DNA of 20,177 nucleotides from a virus. Below are positions 15,084 through 19,927 of this stretch, one piece after another. The DNA lies in IMG/VR virus record IMGVR_UViG_3300014913_000576, positions 1-20,177 of that record. One strand, written 5' to 3'. The notes below the pieces were generated by a model, which saw only the letters and a program-made list of their open reading frames with translations, was not told the DNA's origin and did not search any database. Position numbers and translations under genes: made by a program. Positions within the stretch are counted from its first letter, which is position 1; each line of letters starts with the position of its first letter.

Positions 15084-17302
15084 AATATTTATCAGAGACA
15101 TCGCTGGAGCAGGATATTCGACAAGCCGCTTCCGGAATATTCCCAGACGATGATAAAAAAGCTATCGGATTTCTTGAATCCGCACTGATGGACCTGCAAT
15201 CTTCCGTTCTGAGTCGAACGTACAAAGGTGTTCGGTATTACCCGAAGGACGAGTCTGTGTATTTCGTGGAGAATTGGATACAAGCCTACCTAAATAACGA
15301 TGCCTCGTACCTGCTGGCTCCGCGTGGATTGACTCGTAAAATTGTTGATGTGGAGGAATTCGCCTGTTCCAGCGAGTACCTTGGGTTGGGTGGTTCGATC
15401 CGGTATCGTATTTTGCAGGAATTGAAGAGGCTAAACAGTGGTCAGGGTTATATTGAGGTTGTATTGGGTGGTGGTATTGGGATAGGAAAGAATTTTTTCG
15501 CTGACATCGCTATATTGTACGACATCTATAAACTTTCCTGTCTGAAATCTCCACAGCTTGAATACGGACTGGCGCCAGGATCGTCGATTGTGTTCGTGTT
15601 ACAGTCAATAAACGAGACCTTGGCACGGAAAGTCGTATTTCGCTCCATCCGGACTAAAGTATTGTCATCGCCTTATTTCAAGCGCTACTTTCCTCCGGAC
15701 CCTAAGATAAAAACTGAATTGATATTCCCCAACAACATTTCTGTGGCTCCTATAACAGCAAGTGATACATCTGCACTCGGTACGAATGTTTTCGGGGGCT
15801 ATTTAGATGAGATAAATTATCACCCTAAGCGCCTACGATCTCAGCTGACCGTGCTCAGAGGAGATTCTGAGTACGATAAAGCCACGATCCTATACCAAAC
15901 CATGCGGAGGCGCATGAAGTCACGTTTCATGATGCGCGGCTCTATTCCTGGGCGTATTTATTTGGTTGCTTCTGCCAATTATCCGCAAGATTTCATCAGC
16001 AGGAAGATAGAGGAGGCCAAAGAGGATAAAACAATCTTTGTCATGAATATGCCTCAGTGGGAATCGCACCGACTGGCGGATGGTTCTCTAGACCCGAAAA
16101 AATATAGCGGGCATATGTTCACGGTGGACTTAGGAAATGCCCAGAAGCCTGCCCGGATTTTAGCAGACCACGAAGACCCGGATGATATTGAGAACACCAT
16201 CCAGGTTCCTGTTGAATATCTAAAAGATTTCACGGCGAATATAGATGATGCCTTGCGGGACATTGCGGGTATGCCTCGCTCGAAAAAAACCATGTTCATG
16301 CCAGCGATGGCTATTATAAAACAAGCCACGAAAACGTATAATAAGATAGTCAAGGTACCGGGAAGACAACTGTTTTATGAGAACAAAGTCGATATATCTG
16401 TGTATAAGGATCATCAGTTACGAGATTTGGTGGACACCAGACATATAGACGGCCCCATCCGTAACTGGCGTGAATATGGTTTTGTCCGTGAGCCAGCCTT
16501 TGGTGTTCATATAGATGCTGGTCTATCCGATGACTGTTGTGGAATTGCGGTTGGGCGTGTACTGGGATTATCTGAGGTGAATGAGCTGCGCTCGTATATA
16601 CCAGGGGCGGATAAATTTGTTGCTTACGGAGGCGGGATAAAGGCTCCGATCATATTTATTGATGGTATTCTGTCTATTCGTCCGCCGACAGGCGATGAGA
16701 TTGATCTGACGAAGGTGCAAGGTATTATCTTCACACTGATAAAAATGGGTGTAAATATCAGATGGTTGTCGATGGACCGCTTTGCATCCCCCCAGATGCT
16801 GCAAATGATTCGCAAGTATCGTAACGTAAGCACACGAACCTTATCCGTGGATCATCCTCTTACCCCATATATGGACTATAAGATACTGTACAAGGAGAAC
16901 AGGATTATCCATCCGAATCATCCTGATCTGATCCGTGAATTACGTAACCTGGAGTTGGACCGGAAAAAGGGAGTACACGGCAAGGTGGATCACCCTGTGG
17001 TGGATTCTACTGGAGAGAAAGGCAGCAAAGATTTGGCCGATGCGGTGTGTGGGGTGACGGCATTACTGATAAACCTGAAAGACACATACCGATTCAGGAA
17101 CACGGAGCCGGGAGTAAATCAATATGCCTTGGCGGATATTCCAGGTCCGGATGTAGCGAAGGATAGCGAAGACTATTTGGTGATGGAGGAAGAACAAGAT
17201 ACATCCAAGTCTTCCCGTAGAAGCGCAAGAAATCCGGAAAGACCTCGCAGGGGGGCGACAAGACGAGAGAGAGCTACACGGTTCCGACATCGAATGCTGT
17301 AA
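15080..17302 (+). CDS. Terminase large subunit
   Basis: 740 residues, GTG start overlapping the previous stop. The ATPase half has VVLGGGIGIGKNFFADI (Walker A 130-138) and FGGYLDEIN (Walker B with catalytic Glu, 238-246). The RNase H-like nuclease half shows HIDAGLSDD (Asp 479, with 484/485), WLSMDRF (Asp 566) and SKDLADAVCG (Asp 651, Asp 654), the standard acidic triad. The Walker A position normally S/T is Asn 138, which is atypical. The C-terminal 30 residues are Arg-rich (SSRRSARNPERPRRGATRR), possibly for DNA or portal contact. It powers DNA translocation into the procapsid and cuts genome ends. It is the last gene of its unit; a promoter follows. Confidence 0.93.
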   Translation: MKYLSETSLEQDIRQAASGIFPDDDKKAIGFLESALMDLQSSVLSRTYKGVRYYPKDESVYFVENWIQAYLNNDASYLLAPRGLTRKIVDVEEFACSSEYLGLGGSIRYRILQELKRLNSGQGYIEVVLGGGIGIGKNFFADIAILYDIYKLSCLKSPQLEYGLAPGSSIVFVLQSINETLARKVVFRSIRTKVLSSPYFKRYFPPDPKIKTELIFPNNISVAPITASDTSALGTNVFGGYLDEINYHPKRLRSQLTVLRGDSEYDKATILYQTMRRRMKSRFMMRGSIPGRIYLVASANYPQDFISRKIEEAKEDKTIFVMNMPQWESHRLADGSLDPKKYSGHMFTVDLGNAQKPARILADHEDPDDIENTIQVPVEYLKDFTANIDDALRDIAGMPRSKKTMFMPAMAIIKQATKTYNKIVKVPGRQLFYENKVDISVYKDHQLRDLVDTRHIDGPIRNWREYGFVREPAFGVHIDAGLSDDCCGIAVGRVLGLSEVNELRSYIPGADKFVAYGGGIKAPIIFIDGILSIRPPTGDEIDLTKVQGIIFTLIKMGVNIRWLSMDRFASPQMLQMIRKYRNVSTRTLSVDHPLTPYMDYKILYKENRIIHPNHPDLIRELRNLELDRKKGVHGKVDHPVVDSTGEKGSKDLADAVCGVTALLINLKDTYRFRNTEPGVNQYALADIPGPDVAKDSEDYLVMEEEQDTSKSSRRSARNPERPRRGATRRERATRFRHRML

Positions 17303-17318
17303 TCGTATAAGAAAAGTA

Positions 17319-17347
17319 TTGACATTTCTATTTTAATGTGATATAGA
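17319..17347 (+). promoter_or_regulatory. Strong sigma70-like promoter for the accessory region
   Basis: TTGACA (17319-17324) and TATAGA (17342-17347) are 17 bp apart, predicting a start near 17354. The 5' UTR then contains copy 2 of the dispersed element (17375-17400) about 20 nt from the RNA end, followed by SD AGGAGG and ATG 17424. The element is thus transcribed here rather than serving as the promoter. Confidence 0.8.
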
Positions 17348-17374
17348 AAGTTAATCTGTTTTACAAGGGGACGG

Positions 17375-17400
17375 TACCTCCTGGTATGAGCCAAGATAAA
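17375..17400 (+). repeat. Dispersed 26-nt element, copy 2
   Basis: TACCTCCTGGTATG is followed by AGCCAAGATAAA. CCTCCT (17377-17382) is fully complementary to the SD AGGAGG (17414-17419) of the next gene, with 31 nt between, so the leader could fold to mask the SD. The in-frame PPG reading has no start codon upstream: a TAG lies ten codons before it. Confidence 0.85.
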
Positions 17401-17423
17401 TCAACAAAAGAAAAGGAGGCAAA

Positions 17424-17864
17424 ATGCAGAGAGCAAAGACAATTCTCGTCAACAAGATCGGGAAAGAGGCCGCAGATGAAGTTATGAAGGCCGTGGAATC
17501 TTATTATTCCGCCGAAAAACAGATGGAAAAAGCCAGGCGTGAGTTTGAAAAGAGCACGGGATTTCTGGTCAAAGTTATGGCTGAGGCCAAAGAGACGATT
17601 CTGACTATTGCCGAGGAGCATAACCTCCGGTCAGTTAAAGCAGGGCAGTTGACCTGTGCGATCAAATCACGGAAGACCACCAAGATTGATGCAGGGAAGC
17701 TGTGGGGACTGGCGATCAAGAAGGGACTGGCCAAGCAGTATTACACCATTGTCAATCCTCTTGTGGGCAAGGCGAAAGCACTGTTCGGAGCGAAAGTGCT
17801 GAAAGATTCCGGGGTGCTTACCGAGGAAGTGAATAAGTATCACAGCATCAAGGTAACCAAGTAG
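17424..17864 (+). CDS. Coiled-coil protein of unknown function
   Basis: 146 residues with a near-ideal SD (AAAGGAGG). Residues about 15-66 are a charged heptad-like helix (AADEVMKAVESYYSAEKQME onwards), likely a coiled coil. The C-terminal 80 residues start with a beta-rich stretch (LRSVKAGQLTCAIKSRKTTK) and end in a Lys-rich helical part. The layout resembles several small phage proteins with an N-terminal coiled coil, including Gam-type end-binding proteins, but I see no specific Gam signature. The strong promoter and SD suggest high expression, possibly gated by the dispersed element. A pseudoknot-forming 3' UTR begins 2 nt after the stop. Confidence 0.75.
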   Translation: MQRAKTILVNKIGKEAADEVMKAVESYYSAEKQMEKARREFEKSTGFLVKVMAEAKETILTIAEEHNLRSVKAGQLTCAIKSRKTTKIDAGKLWGLAIKKGLAKQYYTIVNPLVGKAKALFGAKVLKDSGVLTEEVNKYHSIKVTK

Positions 17865-17865
17865 C

Positions 17866-17961
17866 CGTAGCCACTGTGTGTTCATGATACTACATTTGCC
17901 GTGATGTGTAGCGGTTACAGCCTACACAGTGGTTATGCCAGGCCGCGGCGGCTGTAATCGC
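17866..17961 (+). ncRNA. Second H-type pseudoknot, in the 3' UTR
   Basis: Stem A pairs 17866-17879 (CGTAGCCACTGTGT) with 17924-17937 (ACACAGTGGTTATG): 14 bp with two G-U. Stem B pairs 17911-17922 (GCGGTTACAGCC) with 17950-17961 (GGCTGTAATCGC): 12 bp with one G-U. The order A-B-A'-B' with a single nucleotide between B and A' makes the helices cross and probably stack. Loop 1 is 31 nt and can hold a small CTACA/TGTAG hairpin; loop 3 is 12 nt and GC-rich. A terminator follows 20 nt later. This may be a processed small RNA, an mRNA-end stabiliser or a protein-binding site. No known family was recognised. Confidence 0.6.
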
Positions 17962-17981
17962 ACTCCTTGTCGAGTCTGTTT

Positions 17982-18026
17982 TGAGAGGGTCACAGGCAAA
18001 TTGCGGCAGACCCTCTCACTATTTTT
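17982..18026 (+). terminator. Intrinsic terminator
   Basis: GAGAGGGTC (17983-17991) pairs perfectly with GACCCTCTC (18009-18017), extended by T17982/A18018, with a 17-nt loop and the tail CTATTTTT. It ends the transcript carrying the coiled-coil gene and the pseudoknot. The next gene begins 53 nt later, so it needs read-through or a start in between; TTGCGG (18001) and TTTAAA (18024) form only a weak promoter. Confidence 0.8.
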
Positions 18027-18037
18027 AAATATCCTTG

Positions 18038-18063
18038 TACCTCCTGACATGAACCAAAATAAA
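18038..18063 (+). repeat. Dispersed 26-nt element, copy 3
   Basis: TACCTCCTGACATG is followed by AACCAAAATAAA. CTCCT (18041-18045) can pair with AGGAG (18066-18070), the SD of the zinc-finger gene, across a 20-nt loop. The internal ATG opens the mini-ORF M-N-Q-N-K, whose TAA stop (18064-18066) adjoins the SD. If the element itself were a promoter with AATAAA as -10, the RNA would start after the SD, which argues against that role. Confidence 0.85.
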
Positions 18064-18078
18064 TAAGGAGTAATTCAC

Positions 18079-18279
18079 ATGGGAGAAGTACATGATCTGT
18101 GGCACGAGGAATGCTCTAAACCATTCTCCATTGCTGCGGGCCGCTGTTCTGATCGTTGCCCTACATGCCAGTATCCATTATCTACTGATCTTCGCGGCTA
18201 CCATTTCTGTCGTAATTGCTTAGCTGCCGCAGCAGAGGTGCTACGTAATGTCAATAGCCTGGAATCTGTCTGTCAGTAA
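18079..18279 (+). CDS. Zinc-finger microprotein
   Basis: 66 residues with SD AAGGAG. Cys 27-x2-Cys 30 and Cys 44-x2-Cys 47 form a treble-clef or zinc-ribbon-like site (CPTCQYPLS... then HFCRNC); C12, C23 and C65 are extra. Function is unknown; such proteins in phage accessory regions often bind nucleic acid or host proteins. It overlaps the next ORF by 32 nt and is preceded by dispersed-element copy 3. Confidence 0.7.
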   Translation: MGEVHDLWHEECSKPFSIAAGRCSDRCPTCQYPLSTDLRGYHFCRNCLAAAAEVLRNVNSLESVCQ

Positions 18280-18787
18280 TGTTCAAGGTGTGGACTTGAT
18301 ACCTGACTTTGTCAACTTTATCAGGAAGAGTGTGGATAAGCACCTAAAGAACCATATCGCTGTGATTGGCGTGGAATCTGTCCAGTTTGAGATAGACCGT
18401 GATCATATAAATCCTGCGTTTCTATCTATCACAGACTCAGCGTGCTGTGATACCGTTTGGAGCGCAAACGTTACGCACACTATATTTCGTTTACGAATTG
18501 TCATTCGTTGTGCTTTTACCGCAGACCCTATTCTCCCGTGGGAGAGTAGTTTGCGGATATCCGATCAGCACGAAGCGCTTCGTATTTGTAGTGAGGGTCT
18601 AGTATGCAGTGCTCGTGTTCGCTCTTGGATATTTGAAACCATAACGCAATTGGTATTGCGTTTGGATGATATTACAAGAAGAAATTGTGATGTGTCCGTA
18701 CCTCCTACCATGAGCCAAAATATCAAGGATACCAAACAACATCGGGTGATACGACTGCGAAAAGAAATTTTAGCCAAGATTAAGTAA
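18248..18787 (+). CDS. Unknown protein ending in the element-encoded peptide
   Basis: 179 residues, with GAGGTG before ATG 18248. The protein is mixed alpha/beta with no recognisable family. Residues 152-158 (VPPTMSQ) are encoded by copy 4 of the dispersed element; a strongly basic tail of about 20 residues follows (KDTKQHRVIRLRKEILAKIK). The ATG inside the element (18710) is in the same frame, so a separate 25-residue basic peptide could also be made. The basic tail may therefore be a separate module joined by the element, but this is inference. Confidence 0.6.
   Translation: MSIAWNLSVSNVQGVDLIPDFVNFIRKSVDKHLKNHIAVIGVESVQFEIDRDHINPAFLSITDSACCDTVWSANVTHTIFRLRIVIRCAFTADPILPWESSLRISDQHEALRICSEGLVCSARVRSWIFETITQLVLRLDDITRRNCDVSVPPTMSQNIKDTKQHRVIRLRKEILAKIK
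18699..18724 (+). repeat. Dispersed 26-nt element, copy 4 (inside a reading frame)
   Basis: TACCTCCTACCATG is followed by AGCCAAAATATC, inside the 18248-18787 frame and read V-P-P-T-M-S-Q-N. TCCT (18703-18706) could pair with AGGA (18726-18729), only 4 bp, so SD masking is weak. No gene start follows until 18888. Confidence 0.8.
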
Positions 18788-18843
18788 TAAAGATTACAAT
18801 AGTTTTCTGCCTAACTATTTAATATATATGTTGTTTTTACTAT

Positions 18844-18865
18844 TTGTATTCAGATTGTATTCAGA
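18844..18865 (+). repeat. Tandem 11-bp repeat
   Basis: TTGTATTCAGA occurs twice back to back (18844-18854 and 18855-18865) in the AT-rich 100-bp gap, ending 22 nt before the GTG of the leader ORF. The 11-bp period is about one helical turn, as expected for a paired operator, but no clear promoter is placed around it. Confidence 0.7.
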
Positions 18866-18887
18866 AAAAAAATAGGGAGGTATTATC

Positions 18888-18989
18888 GTGTTGAAATTTA
18901 TATGGTTTTTACTCACTCATCGTTCGTTTCCTTTGCCTCTTTACTTATACCCGTTACCTCCTGGTATCGGCCAAAATAAATGGAGGTAA
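18888..18989 (+). CDS. 33-residue leader peptide containing the PPG motif
   Basis: GTG start with a strong SD (AGGGAGG, 18874-18880) 7 nt upstream. The peptide is hydrophobic and Pro-rich, ending YLYPLPPGIGQNKWR, where LPPGIGQNK is encoded by dispersed-element copy 5. The stop codon TAA (18987-18989) directly follows the SD GGAGG (18982-18986) of the next gene and lies in the 3' arm of a hairpin that masks that SD. Translating this leader would open the hairpin and place a terminating ribosome at the next start, 6 nt away. PPG is a known EF-P-dependent stall motif, so pausing here could tune the coupling. It may be purely regulatory. Confidence 0.6.
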   Translation: MLKFIWFLLTHRSFPLPLYLYPLPPGIGQNKWR

Positions 18990-18990
18990 C
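18953..18990 (+). promoter_or_regulatory. Perfect 9-bp hairpin masking a Shine-Dalgarno (dispersed-element copy 5, 18955-18980)
   Basis: GTTACCTCC (18953-18961) is the exact reverse complement of GGAGGTAAC (18982-18990), with a 20-nt loop formed by the rest of the element. The 3' arm contains the SD for ATG 18996. The folded form should block initiation; ribosomes crossing the leader ORF would unfold it. This is the best-formed of the six element copies. Confidence 0.7.
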
Positions 18991-18995
18991 TTGAC

Positions 18996-19106
18996 ATGCT
19001 TTGGATGTTTTTATGGATAGCATTGGCGTGTGGCTTGGGCGTATTGCTTGGTTATTTTAGTTGCTGGTGTGATGTGTCCTATTTAATCAGGGAAGGGGCG
19101 AGTTAG
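18996..19106 (+). CDS. Single-span membrane microprotein
   Basis: 36 residues, ATG 9 nt after GGAGG. The sequence MLWMFLWIALACGLGVLLGY is a clear transmembrane helix, followed by FSCWCDVSYLIREGAS, which has two Cys and a mildly charged end. There is no signal cleavage site, so it should stay in the inner membrane. Such short membrane proteins in phage accessory regions can be superinfection or lysis modulators; no specific role is supported. Its translation appears gated by the hairpin and leader ORF just upstream. Confidence 0.65.
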   Translation: MLWMFLWIALACGLGVLLGYFSCWCDVSYLIREGAS

Positions 19107-19123
19107 TTGTTGGACAAGATGGC

Positions 19124-19354
19124 GTGGTAGTGTGGCATGAAAAAGGAAACAAACACGGCCAACTCCAAACCAATCTTTTGCTGTTGTTGCCTCAGTTGCG
19201 GGACATTGCAGTTGAAGAAAAGAATGATGTTGCCATTGCGTTCGTAGATATTATCCATTCCGTAATTCATAACAATAACTCGAACACCACTATCATACCT
19301 CCTGGAATGAGCCAAAATAAAAACGGAACCAAAATAAAAATCAAGCCAAAATAA
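19124..19354 (+). CDS. Unknown small protein ending in element-encoded residues
   Basis: 76 residues from GTG 19124, with only a weak TTGGA upstream; GTG 19130 is possible. The N-terminal part is amphipathic helical (LQTNLLLLLPQLRDIAVEEK), then a hydrophobic segment and an Asn-rich stretch. IIPPGMSQNK is encoded by element copy 6, and the Lys-rich end lies in a periodic repeat whose 17-bp period is not a multiple of three. The last 15 residues are therefore probably a by-product of the repeat rather than a selected protein sequence. No family was recognised. Confidence 0.45.
   Translation: MVVWHEKGNKHGQLQTNLLLLLPQLRDIAVEEKNDVAIAFVDIIHSVIHNNNSNTTIIPPGMSQNKNGTKIKIKPK
19296..19321 (+). repeat. 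Dispersed 26-nt element, copy 6
   Basis: TACCTCCTGGAATG is followed by AGCCAAAATAAA, in frame as I-P-P-G-M-S-Q-N-K in the 19124-19354 ORF. It leads straight into tandem partial copies of its own 3' half. No SD lies within 60 nt downstream, so its context differs from copies 2, 3 and 5. Confidence 0.85.
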
Positions 19355-19386
19355 TCAAGCCAAAATAAAAGTCGAGCCAATATTTT
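19311..19386 (+). repeat. Tandem array of GCCAAAATAAA, about 17-bp period
   Basis: GCCAAAATAAA or a close variant starts at 19311, 19328 (ACC), 19345, 19359 and 19376 (diverged, GCCAATATTTT). Spacings are 17, 17, 14 and 17 bp. The unit equals the 3' half of the dispersed 26-nt element. The non-codon period suggests conservation or expansion at the nucleic-acid level. Confidence 0.8.
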
Positions 19387-19408
19387 GACATTTAGCATAA
19401 CAATTAAC

Positions 19409-19555
19409 ATGAGATTCTTGGTGCTTAACCTCATCCCTAACAGCCACAGCACCGCTGCGCTGAGCGCGGACACTGTATTCGTGCAATCAATTGCATGTTG
19501 TGTTGTCTGGCTATTCGCTCTTGCCAATAGGTTACATAAAAGAGATAGAAACTAA
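19409..19555 (+). CDS. Possible 48-residue membrane-anchored protein
   Basis: ATG to TAA over 48 codons. The C-terminal half contains a hydrophobic segment (VQSIACCVVWLFALANRL) followed by HKRDRN, the layout of a tail-anchored or single-span protein with a positive cytosolic end. There is no Shine-Dalgarno before the ATG, and TTGACA (19385) has no good -10 partner, so expression is uncertain. A 17-nt palindromic sequence shared with the 13325 gene lies inside it (19482-19498). Confidence 0.35.
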   Translation: MRFLVLNLIPNSHSTAALSADTVFVQSIACCVVWLFALANRLHKRDRN

Positions 19556-19597
19556 GCGTCATTTTATTATCGTATCAGAATAAATAGGAGGATATAA

Positions 19598-19927
19598 ATG
19601 CGGGCGGTAAAAGCAGATTTAATAATGTCATATCTCATTCAAACTGCGGTTAGAATCATGGATCGTACCCCGGAGCGGTACCGGCGTGCGACGCACGGAA
19701 TAAATTTACTCCACGCAGACGGGCGGGAGCAAGCACTAGAGTATTTATTACAACAAGCTAAGCAGGTGGACGATATCGAAGTGAGACAAATCATACACAA
19801 AATAACGCAAATCATCCGTACAATTCCGATTGATAGCGGGGTGATCCAGCAAAAGCACAGCACACACCCAACGGGAGGCTGGCATGACGCTGACAACGAG
19901 GAAGTCCGGGGTCATAAAAGTTATTGA
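19598..19927 (+). CDS. Small helical protein of unknown function
   Basis: 109 residues with a strong SD (AGGAGG) before ATG, preceded by AATAAAT as at element copies 3 and 5 but without the CCTCCT half. It is predominantly helical: an N-terminal amphipathic helix (LIMSYLIQTAVRIMDRTPER), a central helical region with GREQALEYLLQQAKQV, and a polar Gly/His-rich C-terminus likely disordered. No family was recognised. It is the last likely + strand gene; the remaining 250 nt lack a convincing one. Confidence 0.6.
   Translation: MRAVKADLIMSYLIQTAVRIMDRTPERYRRATHGINLLHADGREQALEYLLQQAKQVDDIEVRQIIHKITQIIRTIPIDSGVIQQKHSTHPTGGWHDADNEEVRGHKSY

Noticed and set aside
17862-17961. Pseudoknot as a stop-codon readthrough or frameshift signal for the 17424 gene
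   Set aside because: A second in-frame TAG follows after one sense codon, and no slippery heptamer precedes the stem, so recoding would add almost nothing.
17375-19321. Dispersed 26-nt element as a phage-specific promoter
   Set aside because: TTGTAC-N17-AATAAA fits copy 3 superficially, but the -35 side varies in other copies, transcripts from copies 3 and 5 would begin after the SD, and copy 2 sits inside the 5' UTR of a strong sigma70 promoter. It is not excluded for a polymerase with different geometry.
19385-19413. Promoter starting TTGACA at 19385
   Set aside because: No acceptable -10 hexamer occurs at 16-18 bp spacing (CATGAG at 17).
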